From: Xestospongia bergquistia
Taxonomy: Eukaryota > Porifera > Demospongiae > Haplosclerida > Petrosiidae
Assembly: GCA_963965975.1 (NCBI GenBank)
Contig: OZ014416.1
Coordinates: 5,952,001-6,016,000, forward strand
Direction of reading: 5' to 3'
DNA: 64,000 nucleotides
Shown: positions 38,773-50,399 of the stretch, piece after piece
Layout: each line of letters opens with the position of its first letter
Position numbering within the stretch: the first letter of the stretch is position 1
Translations under genes and position numbers: made by a program
Notes under the pieces: model-generated
What the model was told of the DNA's origin: nothing
The model's database searches: none
What the model saw: the letters and a program-made list of their open reading frames with translations, nothing else

Positions 38773-39055
38773 GCAAATATTCATGGGGACAACAACAAGA
38801 GTTTCACGTAGTTCTTCATGCTTTGGCACCACACTCCATATTGTTCTTTCTTGCCTTCAATCCTTCTGGAGGACTTGACACTTGATACAAAGTCACTTAT
38901 AAAAGTAATAATAGTGAAGTATCTGATCAATATGCCTATAGTTTCAATGTTAAACAAGTTCTTCTACAATATCTAGCTTGTATTGATTCAACTGAAAAGT
39001 ATGCAAAGCCACAAATGAACAGAATCAAGTTCAATGTTTTATTATGTGGTTTCTA
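38773..39055 (+). pseudogene. Fragment of a gene C paralogue (Roc GTPase switch II region)
   Basis: Plus-strand codons give WGQQQEFHVVLHALAPHSIL, FFLAFNPSGGLDT, a TGA (38883-38885), YKVTYKSNNSEVSDQYAYSF and NVKQVLLQYLACIDSTEKYA. This aligns with gene C at GGQPEFHEVLPALVSHSTLF, then GGLDNRYKVTYKTNDGNVSV and VKKALLQSLASIS. The match ends in stops after about 39055. No P-loop part is seen upstream. It is a decayed copy lying about 2 kb 5' of gene C, in the same orientation. Confidence 0.75.
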
Positions 39056-39718
39056 GATTTTCAAGTTTTGACATCTTTTGGATTGAAGGAGTTTAGACTA
39101 AAATTGACACTTTTTGTCCATACCAGTATGTCCTAAATGTGCCTCTCTGTTGCTTTTAGTTTTAAATTTAAACAGATTACTGATATGAACAAACTTTGTA
39201 ATCAGCTTCTCCAATGTTTATGTTTGTAAGTTTTCATGATGATAATATTTCAAATGGTCATTTGTACAATTCATTTTACAATATGTTAATTTAATACATA
39301 GTATACACAAAAATTTTATATATCTATGGTACAGTTTATAGGGTTTATATATATAACAGATACCTAATACACAAAATGGATGTGAACATGCACTTATTTT
39401 AAAAGGAGATTGCATATGTTATGGTGCTGGGTTACTTATATCAGATTACTATACAAATCATTAAACATAAAACAAGGTACTTTTTGGTACACATTTTCCA
39501 AAATACTCAACCAATAATTTTGATTGGATGACAAGAAGGATCATGCATAAGGTTCCCTAATGTTTATACTTAACCAAAATAGAAAAGAAGGCAAAGTATC
39601 AAAATATTCAAGAAATATCATTATGTTCTTAATAGCTGACAATACTGACCTTATTATAAATCATTCAAAACCATTTGAGGTTTATCTTATTATTATTGAA
39701 TTTTATTGAGTAATAAAT

Positions 39719-40977
39719 AATATTAAGGTAAAAATATCTGAAATTTTTTTTCAGCTTTTTTTGATGGAATCATGTAAAGATACTTGTTCTAATAATTGAT
39801 CATGCCTTAAAAAATTTTCTAAACCCTAGTACTTTGCAGAAATGTAGTTTGATTCCTTAATATCTGCAATATTTGGAGACGTCAAATAATAATATTAAAG
39901 AACCTACAGAGCTGAAACTTTTGAAAATTAAAGATGAAGTCGATTACTACAATTATACGGATGGATTTATTTCTACAATAATATTTGGCATTTTTACAAA
40001 GCTATAAACCTTCCCTACTTTAATCACTATTATTATTACATGTTATACAAATCGTACAAAGAAATGCATCCGTAAAAGTACTAAAAATTGATCGTTTTCG
40101 TTCTTGAACTTGTCAGCAAGTTGTTACATTATCCATAGAATCAAAAATCACTACAACAGTATCTAACAGTGCAAAAGTCGCCATCTTGATAATGAATAAT
40201 CGATTTTCATTAATTAAAGGCAATGAATACACTTAGTGTCAGGTTATTGATAAGTGACTTTCGCAGGATTAGAATAGTTAAATAAAATGTATTAATTATT
40301 ATTGCTATTATTATTATTATTATTATTGTTTGTAGTCTTATGTGCCTTCATCTCAAAGCAGTCCATGCTTTAATAACAATAATAACAACAATAATATAAA
40401 AAGTAATAATATATTTAACAATTTTAACCCCGCGAAAGTCACTTATCAATAACCTGACACTAAGTGTATTCATTGCCTTTAATTAATGAAAATTGATTAT
40501 TCATTATCAAGATGGCGACTTTTGCACTGTTAGATACTGTTGTAGTGATTTTTGATTCTGTGGATAATGTAACAACCTGCTGACAAGTTCAAGAACGAAA
40601 ATGATCAATTTTTAGTACTTTTACGGATGCATTTCTTTGTACGATTTGTATAACATGTAATAATAATAGTGATTAAAGTAGGGAAGGTTTATAGCTTTGT
40701 AAAAATGCCAAATATTATTGTAGAAATAAACCCATCCGTATAATTGTAGTAATCGACTTCATCTTTAATTTTCAAAAGTTTCAGCTCTGTAGGTTCTTTA
40801 ATATTATTATTTGACGTCTCCAAATATTGCAGATATTAAGGAATCAAACTACATTTCTGCAAAGTACTAGGGTTTAGAAAATTTTTTAAAGCATGATCAA
40901 TTATTAGAACAAGTATCTTTACATGATTCCATCAAAAAAAGCTGAAAAAAAATTTCAGATATTTTTACCTTAATATT
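39719..40977. mobile_element. Foldback element: two 546-bp inverted arms
   Basis: Arm 1 (39719-40264) and arm 2 (40432-40977) are equal in length and near-identical as reverse complements; I found only a handful of substitutions and no length change. They surround a 167-bp spacer rich in TTA/AAT triplets. The outer ends read TTAAGGTAAAAATATCTGAA, so TTAA (39723-39726 and 40970-40973) could be a TTAA target duplication, as piggyBac-type elements make. Because TTAA is palindromic this is ambiguous. No coding capacity. The right end lies 40 bp upstream of the gene C start codon. Confidence 0.85.
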
Positions 40978-41017
40978 TATAATTATTTACATAACATAAT
41001 GTAGGTGTGTCACCAAA

Positions 41018-44000
41018 ATGGAAGATTTGATGAAGCGTGCAAAATTTTTGTTCTACATATCTTTCATTTCATTGTTTGCGCCAAACTATGTACCAAGTCC
41101 TGTGGTAGTCATTTCTAATATTACTAGCTACTTAAATAGCTTTGACGCCATTTGTTCTGTTATCTTCTCATCAATTTCTTTGATCCTATTTATATCAATT
41201 GTTATTGGAGTGCTCAGTAGAACATCTACTAGGGATTTGTGTATATATGGTCCAATATTCTTTGCCATGACGTGTCTTATATTACTGATCACTTTATCAA
41301 GATTACCAGTTGGTGGAGATGGTATTCGATATGGCCTACTTTTTTCTATGATTGGATTTTTACTTTTGGCATTTCTATTTGGACTTTTTGGTGAATTAGT
41401 TAAATATGCAAGAGTAAAGCTATGGAAAAAAACTACAAATACAGGTGTATTATATTAATTTTATTGTATTAACTAACTTCTGTCTACACCATCACTTAAT
41501 ATATATATATACATTTCATTAAAGTCACACCTTCCAAGATTATAACTTTAGAGTTCAATTGTAAAATTTCAGTTGATAGTGTTCATGTCAGACAGTACTA
41601 AAAGTAACAGTTCACAATACTTAAGTGACAAATTATTCCCTTTGGAAAGACTAAAGTAAATCTAGCCTCTTCTTTTTATTGTATTTTGTAATGCTAATAC
41701 TATTCAGTGCAGTTAACTTTCCATGTCTGAAAACCTGACTTGATAATCTGTTAGTCAATTAACAATTGTTCATTACTTTTGTTTTCCTCTCCTTTTATAG
41801 AATCTAAGAATGAACATGATTTGTTTGACATCTACATAACACAATTAAAGAAAAAAGGATCATTAAAAGTAAATATTATCCAATGTATGACTGTTGGTCC
41901 ACCTACTGTTGGTAAAACCACAAATACAAAAAGAAAAAAAGACCAGTAGTAAGAAGAGTTAAACATCGACCCCCTAGTACTCCAGTTTGTGAGAGTGTAA
42001 TGAAAATTGAAGTAACATTAAATGACAATAAACAATCGTATTCTACATTTACAGTAGATAATTACACTTGGAAATCTCTCACATTAGATGAAGAATTCAT
42101 TGCGCGTTTAAAAAGGTTATCATCAAAGGATGTGATAGATAGTGATGATATAATAATGCCTCTTTCTGTGTTAGTTATGATCATGTACATAGTTATTGTT
42201 GTAGCACCTCTAGCTGATATTTATGAGCAAGAAAGAATGTTGATCAGTGAAGACAACGACAACATACAAATTTTAAGAACATTATCAATTATTGTCTTTA
42301 TTTTAGGTAGCCTTTTATTTTTCCTTTTTGGAATTTTTTTTTGGTTAAAAGGTCAATGTTCACGATGGATCAAGTCAACCAAAATTAATCTCATTAGTGC
42401 AGAGACTGTAGCTAAAGAATCTCTTCAAAGGAATGATATACAAAAAATCCAGCCTGTATTAGATCAAAATTTTAATATCTATTTCACAGATTGTGGAGGA
42501 CAGCCAGAATTTCATGAGGTGCTTCCTGCACTAGTGTCGCATTCAACCTTGTTCTTTTTTGTCTTCAACCTTACTGGAGGTCTTGATAATCGATACAAAG
42601 TCACTTATAAAACCAATGATGGTAATGTATCTGTTCCATATGAGAGTAGTTTCACAGTTAAAAAAGCTCTTTTACAATCTCTAGCTAGTATTAGCTCAAT
42701 TGGAAAGTACTTTAAACCGAGCACAACCATTATGTATAAAATTGAGTCATTTATAAAGCTACTTTCTAAGAAAGTCACTCAGTTCTTTAAAGAAAGTCTG
42801 AAATTGCCTATTTCAAAAGTAATAATAATTGGCACACACAAAGATGAGCTTTTATTAACAGGACAAACTGACGATAAAATTTTGCAGATCAACGATCAAT
42901 TAGAAGATGAGCTTAAAGGCACTGACTGGTACTCACAAGATATGGTTATACCAACTGAAAGTGGTATGGTTCTTCTTGGAATTAACTCATTCAATTCAAA
43001 CGATATAAAACTACTTAAACGTATGGTTATTAAGGTTGGTTTAAATGGTGATTATCAAGTAAAGATACCTGTGCCATGGTTAGCACTAGACTTTTGTATT
43101 CGAAAATTGGAAAAAAAGGTGATGTCTCTGAAGGACTGTCAAGATCTTGCTCTTGACTGTAACATTTCTCTTGGAGATGAGTTCAATGCAGCACTGTGGT
43201 TCCTTCACAATAAAGTAGGAACAATAAGATATTTCAATATCATACCTGAACTGAAGGATGTAGTTATTACTGACCCTCAGGTACTCTTTGATATTGTAAC
43301 AGACATTATTGTGAATACATTTTCCTTTGGCAAACGTATTCATAAGAAAAGTGAACATGACAGGTTTCGTTTATCAGGCCGTTTTACAAAGTATCATTTA
43401 GAGCAGTGTAAAGTTGTTAAAGATAACTTATTATCAGTAGAACAAGTAATAGCTGTTCTAGGACATCTTGTTATCATTGCTCCTGTAGGTATAAATGAGT
43501 CTAATGAACAGGAATACTTTCTCCCTTGTGTTTTAGTACATGCTTCTCTTCCATCTACTCCATTATCACAAAGTGATTGTGACATTCCTCCTCTTCTTAT
43601 TACATTCAAATGTCACTACACTCCAAGAGGTATCTTTAGTTCACTCATCGCGAAAATTCTTCTTGATGGTAAAGACAAGTGGGAACTCTCGTCAGAAAAA
43701 ATTTTCAGAGATCAAATTGAATTTAATCTTATTAAGTCAGGACATATTGTCACTATCACCAATTTCTTTAGGTTTCTTGAGATTGTTGTAAAATCTCCTC
43801 GTGGCTTTTGTGCAAGAAGTGATGAAAATGTTTATGTCTCTGTCAAACATTATATTTCTCGTTGTCTAACTTATGTGAAGAATCAGCTTAATTATACAGC
43901 TACTGCAGACCATTTCTTTGGGTTTTATTGTAAGGAACATAAGAACAGTTCTATAGAAAGTCATCCTGCTATATGTAATAATGACTGTCCTAAATATACA

Positions 44001-44097
44001 ACATGCAGTCGTAAAAGAAGCCTTAAAGCATACCTATTACCTCAAGAGCAGCTATGGTTTAATGAAAAAAGTGAGTTTGCCCTATGCATAGATTTAT

Positions 44098-44131
<34 letters not shown>

Positions 44132-44770
44132 TATAATAGAAACAACTATTTTCACCCTAAACTACACATTAACTTTGTAACAGATATTATATATGTGTGT
44201 GCTTTAAATAATTTAACTTTATGAATATTAACCCTTTATTATTTATTGTAAATTATAGTTTCTGCCACTGGAGTTGATTTACTATTACTTGAAGGTATGA
44301 ATATATAATAATATAGATAAAATATGTAATATTTATCATTTGTATACCCATCCTAGCTACAAAACCAGAAAAACACACATTGGTGATGTTACTTACTTCT
44401 GTCAGTGCAAAGTGGCAGGAGATTGGTGATCTACTTGGAGTAGATTCTGATATTATTGAGGGATTACATACTTCAAACTTATCTAACCAAGTTAAGATGT
44501 CTAAGATATTACAGAGCTGGTTGGATAATGCACCCACTCCAGTGACATGGCATAACATAATCAGTGTCTTAGAGGGACCACTAAAGGAGAAATCAATAGC
44601 TATTAAGATTCGCAATACTCTTGCAAGTATGTATAATAATGGCTGTATCACAATTATATATCATTTCATGAATATATATATCATTGAATTAAATGCATTG
44701 ATACTTGATACAATACCATACAATTCACACCATATTGTTTTGTTTTTTAGATTATGACAGAAACCACTAA
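41018..44770 (+). CDS. Gene C: multi-span membrane Roc-COR-Death protein with one frame change
   Basis: Exons 41018-41444, 41801-44070, 44259-44294, 44357-44626 and 44751-44770, with GT-AG borders and consistent phases. Exon 1 encodes about four hydrophobic segments (residues about 8-26, 45-67, 74-93, 104-127). Exon 2 gives Walker A GPPTVGKTT (41896-41922), two more hydrophobic segments, switch II DCGGQPEF, THKD (about 42834-42845), a COR-like region (DVVITDPQVLFDIVTDI) and a Cys/His-rich end. The Death domain follows. The coding total is 3,023 nt, one short of a multiple of three. The frame is lost in an A-rich run at about 41926-41942 (TAG at 41947 in the first frame), while the second frame reads PVVRRVKHRPPSTPVCES onwards. 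It is either a sequencing slip or a real lesion. An AATAAA lies about 520 bp after the stop. Confidence 0.7.
44100..44125. repeat. (TA)n microsatellite
   Basis: About 12 TA units lie in the intron after the main exon of gene C. Confidence 0.9.
44357..44626 (+). CDS. Gene C exon: Death domain
   Basis: A 270-nt exon in phase 1 at both ends. It encodes LLTSVSAKWQEIGDLLGVDS, IIEGLHTSNLSNQVKMSKIL and QSWLDNAPTPVTWHNIISVL, then EGPLKEKSIAIKIRNTLA. The W-x-x-I-G-x-x-L-G-V signature and the late TW pair are typical Death-domain positions and match the gene A exon 11540-11854. No lesion is seen here. Confidence 0.8.
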
Positions 44771-45420
44771 CAGTTATTCATAGCTCTCAGACAACATGTA
44801 TAAGTGACTAGTAGAATGATCTGAGGCACATTTGTTGAATGCAGATAAATATAATACATGTATGCGTGTGTATTGATAATGATGTATGTATATTTCTTTA
44901 ATTTTTCTGTTGTTCTTTACCAGTTCATATTATATTAAATATACATTGACTTTTGTTTAGCATTTGTTGACCATAATATATATTATATATATGCACTGAA
45001 CACGACAGTGGGGATACTACTATGTATCAAAGTAATGTATGTAAAGGCTATTTAATGTATATAGATATAACGAATTATAGCTTCTGTTTTGAAGACTATT
45101 CAGTTTAGAATGACACTTCTTCATACTGTAGTTTTAAGGTATAGTGTATTACTATCAGTTATGACTATATCATCAATCATGTACATTACTATAGTATTTT
45201 ATGATTATAATAACAGGTCAGTTGTTTAGAGATGGAATGAAATCATCTTTTGAGAGATAACATGTCCTACTCAGTAAATGCTATTAAAATAAAGCTAGTG
45301 TATTATAAAAACATACATATATAATACTTGATTTAAATATATCTTATGATGTCTTTATACTGGTATCTCTACTTATAACAAAGACTGGTGGTTTGTTTCA
45401 TTAAGCTTTTAACTTATTAA
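44771..45420. other. 3' flank of gene C
   Basis: No coding sequence seen. ATTAAAATAAAG near 45285-45296 is a candidate polyadenylation signal for gene C. Confidence 0.4.
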
Positions 45421-45560
45421 AAATGGATAGATAGATGAATAAATTTGGTTGATGGATAGATGGATTGTTATAGATAGATGAATGTAGATTAAGTCATGAA
45501 TGAAAGACTGATTGATGGATGGATAGATTAATAAATAGATGAATGGATGGATGAACTAAC
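45421..45560. repeat. Imperfect (GATA/GATG)n microsatellite
   Basis: Interrupted tetranucleotide run (gatagatagatgaat, tgatggatggatagatt and similar) ending about 30 bp before the open frame of the Penelope-like element. Confidence 0.85.
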
Positions 45561-45587
45561 TAACCACATATGAACATATGTCCATTC

Positions 45588-47160
45588 TCATATATTATGT
45601 AGACTAGTATACGATTCAGTATACGCATCTTTTTTGTTGTTGGTAGTCATCCCAGGAGTTGATGTAGTACATATCGACGTACCAGGAGTGGATGCACGCA
45701 TTGTGTGGGTTGGGTGTGGCTCGTGCGCTCTGTTTTGGAGCGTGAGGTAAGTTTGAGGTATGGGACCCTGCTCTCTATTGACAGTACCCTTATGATAGTG
45801 AATATGCCAAGATTCCAGGATGCATCTTTGCATAAGGTATGGGTGGCGGGCTAGGATGGTGGGTTTATCCCAGTTGATCTTGTGGCCCTTATGCCAAGCA
45901 TGTTCTGCTAGAGCATTGGTGGATATATTCTGTTGCTTTACTGCTCTTTTGTGTTCTCTAATGCGTTGTTGTAAACTTCGCCCTGTCTGGCCGACATAAG
46001 AAGAACTACACTCTTGGCAAGATATGTTATATACCACTCCTGTTTGTGAAAAAATAGATGTAGGATCCTTAGGCCTAGATATCATTTTTCTTAGAGTAGT
46101 AAGAGGTCTAAAGATTACTTGTATATCCAGATATCTTAGGATCCTCCTGATGGCTTCTGACTGTCCTTGCACATAAGGGATGGTTACCCTGATTGGAGGG
46201 GGACTGTCAGTGATGGTGGAGTTGGACACCAATGATGGGTTGGGTCTCTTCTGTTGTACTTTCTTGCGACAATCCATGATGATTGCGTTGGGATAACCAT
46301 TATTACGTAGAGCCTTTATAATACGAGTCTCCTCGTCAGCTTGTTGTACAAGGCTGGAGGAATGTGTAGAAGCTCTAGTGAATAATGTGCTAGCAACAGA
46401 CTGCTTATGGGAGGAGGGGTGGTGAGAAGAATACTGCAGGTATTGATCAGTGTGAGTTTTCTTTTGATAGACAGATGAACATAGGGTTCCATCATCATTT
46501 CTAATGACTAAAACATCTAAAAATGGGAGGCAGCCGTTTTCTTCTATCTCAACAGTGAATTGTATGGACGGTTCTATGGAGTTAAGATGTTTGTGAAAAC
46601 GATCAATAACACTTGCTGGTAATGCTGTGAAGGTGTCATCAACATATCCTTTCCAAAATAAAGGCTGGTAATCAAAGGATGATAAGGCTCTCTGTTCAAC
46701 ATTTTCCATCACCATATTTGCTACGGTTACAGAAACAGGAGAGCTCATTGCTGTACCGAAAATTTGCTTATAGTACTTGCCCCTGAATGAGAAATAGGTG
46801 GCATCTAAGCAGAATTCCAATAAGTAAATGATATTGTCGATTGAAAGAGTTGTCCTATTTGCTAGGTTAGTATCTTCTTCCAATCTTTACCTGCCCACTT
46901 GGATTGCTAGTTTAGTTGGAACTTTGGTGAAAAGGGAAACAACATCGAAAGATACCATGATCTCATTCTCCAATTGGTGTGATGTAACAAAGGTCACAAA
47001 GTCACTGGAATTTTTTATATGCGAGATGCTGTTTCCAACCAAGGGAGATAGGATAAGAGAGAGATGTTTTGATAAATGGTAAGTGGGAGAAGAATAGAAG
47101 GAGACTATAGGTCTTAACGGAGCATCAAGTTTGTGTATTTTGGGAGGCCATATATCTGTG
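45588..47160 (-). mobile_element. Penelope-like retroelement: reverse transcriptase plus GIY-YIG endonuclease, broken
   Basis: Read right to left. Reverse-transcriptase blocks include PPKIHKLDAPLRPIVSFY, SPTYHLSKHLSL and SFDVVSLFTKVP near 46930-47150, then an open stretch of 431 codons (45588-46883) with the catalytic box YVDDTF. A GIY-YIG endonuclease at its C terminus reads GVVYNISCQECSSSYVGQTG, followed by a basic RIREHKRAV helix. RT joined to GIY-YIG is the defining layout of Penelope-like elements. The N-terminal part of the RT is not present. The 3' end abuts a microsatellite. The copy is broken; the long remaining frame suggests it is fairly young. Confidence 0.85.
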
Positions 47161-47210
47161 GAGTTGTGGCATCAGATCTTCTTAAGCATTGGTATAACAT
47201 TTGAGATAGC

Positions 47211-48288
47211 TCATTCTTCTTTACTAGTGTTAATAAAAAGGAATTCATCCTTGTTTGAAGAGCGGGAGAGGGATCCTTCTACTTTAGTGTGCACAATGCC
47301 TTTGTTGTCCATAAATTCTTTAAATTCACAACTAGAAAATGATATACCATTATCAGAAACCACCTTGTCAGGAATTTCAAAATTTGAAAACAAATGTCGG
47401 AGTTTCTCTATCATCTCTACTGATGACATCGACTTTACGGACATCGCATCTATCAATTATGAGTAAGTGTCCATCACAATTAACAGTGTGACCAAAAACT
47501 GGACCTGCATGGTCAACATAAATTCAGCTCCAAGGGTTTGTTGGATACTCCCTCAGATGTAATGGTGCTGGTGCTGGAGAGTTCCTATTAGATTGACATA
47601 CATGACACTCCCTTACCTTCCTTACACTCCCTCACCTTCCTTTCAAGGTCAGAGTATTTTGCAATGAGTGTTGTTAACTCTTCCTTCACTTGGACCTGAT
47701 TTATCATGTGCCAGTCCAGTTTCAACTCATCAACCATTCTCTTCCGAGTAGGTTAGGTCCTTCAGACTCTACAAAAAGTAATGCTAATTTCTCTTCATCC
47801 CCTTGATGGTTCACTAAGAACCATAGATTTTAATCATACCTCCGGTATATGTCTTTCAAATTTATTCCTGCCCCACGTAATGGCGGTCTACTCATTGGGC
47901 TCCATAGCCTCTTGTACTCAGTGTCTGTCATCACTGACATTGACGCTCCTGTGTCAATCTCCATCTCAATGTCTTTGCCATTAATATTAACAACTGTCTT
48001 TAATGGTTTCGTCTTACTTGAGGGTAACATATACACTTGAGAAATAAGGTCTTCCACCACCTCATGAATGTTCATACTTGACTTGCTTGGCCTCCTTTGT
48101 GCATTCCTACAACATCTGACCAGGTGTCCCTTCTTGTTACAACCATGACAAACAGAGTCTTTAAATCTGCAACTTGGTGCTAAGTGGTTTACTTCAGTAG
48201 GAAGTTTGCCAATATGCCAAAATAAACTAAAAGTTGTGTCAAACAATTCTGTGATGACTTGAGATAGAGTCTCAGAGATATAGAACAA
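47211..48288 (-). mobile_element. Ty3/Gypsy-type LTR retrotransposon fossil, broken and fragmentary
   Basis: Pieces in retrotransposon order on the minus strand. A Gag-type zinc knuckle (CHGCNKKGHLVRCC, about 48105-48165) is followed by an aspartic protease site (MEIDTGASMSVM, about 47930-47970) and part of an integrase core (KVVSDNGISFSS, about 47300-47360). At about 1.1 kb it is far shorter than a whole element. No LTR pair was identified. It is clearly broken, with several breaks, and adjoins the Penelope-like element at about 47.2 kb. A moderate to old age fits its state. Confidence 0.75.
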
Positions 48289-48298
48289 CCTTTAATAC

Positions 48299-48495
48299 TT
48301 ATAAATCAGTAGAAAAAAGGACTACACAAGTACATAAAAAGAGAGCGGGTGTGTGGATTTTACAATGGAAGAGTCGAAAAAGAATGATATTAAGGGACAG
48401 TGTATAGAAATTAGAAGTGAACAAATAAGAGGAAATTATATTATTATGTAATAATAAGAAGGGTTACATTAGGAAAACGAAAGAAATATTACATG
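48299..48495. repeat. Direct repeat, copy 1 (second copy at 63455-63649)
   Basis: About 195 bp nearly identical to 63455-63649: only a few substitutions and a 2-bp length difference over landmarks such as GGACTACACAAGTACATAAA, TGGAAGAGTCGAAAAAGAAT and ATTATTATGTAATAATAAGA. The copies are 15 kb apart in the same orientation. No coding content. Confidence 0.9.
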
Positions 48496-48499
48496 TCAA

Positions 48500-49368
48500 A
48501 CACAATATTAAGCTCTACTTGTAGATTATTAACACACATTTCTCAGAGAGATTCTTCCACACAGAATTACTGTCTGCTGTTGAAGACTGAAAGAGTACAT
48601 GAGAGCATTACCTGACAACCTATCATTATACAAGAATACTTGTTTTTCCATTGATTATGAGTCTTGAAAATATTGTAATAAGTCTTCATTCACTGCTTCA
48701 AAAGACAAGAGGACCTAAATTATCCACTACTCCTGTCATATGAAGTAGATTGTGTCCATTAATGATCAGTTTATAATAAAGGTATGGCATATCTGACATA
48801 CTTGTCCCTGATGCTGTGACTTTGTTTAAACTACTGATGAGTAATTAATTATTTTGAGTGGTCATCCTTTCATTATACTTCTAAATGATATACTATAAGT
48901 TAGTCAACTTCATAGACTCAACATGAGGTGATCTAGTTAATTGACTACTGCACATTCTGCAAATATGACTGTAAAATAAGATATCAGTGATGTATAAATC
49001 ACTGACATTGATTTATAACTTTTCAATCATTTTATTTAAGTCAATATTAATCAGTATTATTGTTATATTGATAATTGATGTAGTTTTATACTTATACTGT
49101 TTATATTGTTTTATGAACAAATATTTAAACAATTATCTTTTATCATTGGAGAGGGTATTTAACAAGTGATCTGGTCTGCTGACGTATATGCCTCAATCAG
49201 TTCAAAGGCTAGGCAGTAACTCCACCCATTTTTTTCATTGATGTTATGATATTACATCAATTTGAAGCTTATGTTACCTATATTATTCAGTAGATTTTCA
49301 CGTATAGTAGCAGTGATCACTGCTGAATAAAATATGAGGTTAATTAATATTATTGTATCATACTATGG
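48500..49368. other. Intergenic region, no gene seen
   Basis: AT-rich spacer between the copy of the 195-bp repeat and the minisatellite. No recognisable gene. Confidence 0.4.
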
Positions 49369-49540
49369 CTGTATTACCTACAATACCTGTATTACCATAA
49401 TACTCATATTACCTACAATACCAGTATTACCTATATTACCAGTATTACCTACAATACCAGTATTACCTACAATACCAGTATTATGTACATTACCAGTATT
49501 ACCTACAATACCAGTATTACCCACAATACCAATATCACAC
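49369..49540. repeat. 18-bp minisatellite
   Basis: About nine units of ACCTACAATACCAGTATT with small changes. The open frame through it (repeating a LPTIPV-like hexamer) is a by-product of the 18-bp period. Confidence 0.9.
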
Positions 49541-49899
49541 TACTATTATTAACCCTATGATGTCATAATGATATCATCATGATGTCATCATAGGCAAGTT
49601 ACAACAAGAAGGACCCACTAAATACCTCAAAAAACAGTTTTGAATACATACAGTTACAATAAGTAGTTGTACATATATAGCAACTGTATGTATCAGAGTT
49701 GTTTTGGATTTGTTTTAACAGTGGTCCCATTTCACAAATCAGGTCACAAATGCTTTGTGAGAAGTGATTTCTTATTGCAAATCAGGTTAAAGTTAATCAC
49801 ATTATTATTGAGTATTGTATTGATAGAATGTACAGGTCATTGTTGTCATATGAATGTGGCTCTCATTTTCAATGTCTTGTTCACTTAAAGGCCACACCC

Positions 49900-50390
49900 A
49901 TCAGTTTCCATGGTGAAGATTTATTAAATATAATTAAACATTAATAGCAAGAGTCATCAGGATTACAGCCAACTAATGGAAAAAATCATTCCCAAAACCG
50001 CATACTAATATACCAGGCAGAGGTTTTATATTGATAACACATGTATCTGAAGTACAATTTGAATTTGAGATTTCTCAAAAAACGTGTTTGCTTGATGGGA
50101 AGTAAATAGTACACAAACTTGAACATAAGAAAAATCAAGGACTATTAAAATAAAAGGCCTACAATCATTAATTCATTATATATCTCCATTCCCAGTCTAT
50201 GGTTCTGGTATGATTCCTTATGAGTCTGATCCTCCCTGTCTCATACCTATACTAGATTTGGCAACCAATGATTTTATGTCAATACTACATCATTATGTAG
50301 GATATAATGAAGATGTCAAAGATAAGACATTATGTAATGTAATGTAAAGTGTAACGATTCATTTATCCATCAATTCATCAATTGATCTAT
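49900..50390. repeat. Segmental duplication block, copy 1 (second copy about 57310-57800)
   Basis: The two blocks share CCAGGCAGAGGTTTTATAT, AACATAAGAAAAATCAA, ATGATTTTATGTCAATACTA and AGGATATAATGAAGA in the same order and spacing. They flank the gene D/E region on both sides in direct orientation. Confidence 0.8.
50196..50347 (+). CDS. Candidate terminal exon of an unrecognised gene, copy 1
   Basis: After a pyrimidine-rich tract and CCCAG acceptor, codons run GSGMIPYESDPPCLIPILDL, ATNDFMSILHHYVGYNED, VKDKTLCNVM, stop (TAA 50345-50347). The paralogous block at 57593-57750 has the same acceptor position, frame and stop. The two differ by 3-nt length changes and many third-position substitutions, the pattern left by protein selection. 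Upstream exons were not identified. It could be a remnant rather than an active gene. Confidence 0.45.
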
Positions 50391-50399
50391 AAATGTATG

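Noticed and set aside
48299-48495. Possible LTR of the adjacent Gypsy fossil
   Set aside because: Its only other copy lies inside an unrelated repeat field at 63.5 kb, and there is no matching copy on the other side of the fossil.
49334-49552. Long frame with repeating proline hexamers
   Set aside because: Product of the 18-bp minisatellite period, not a protein gene.
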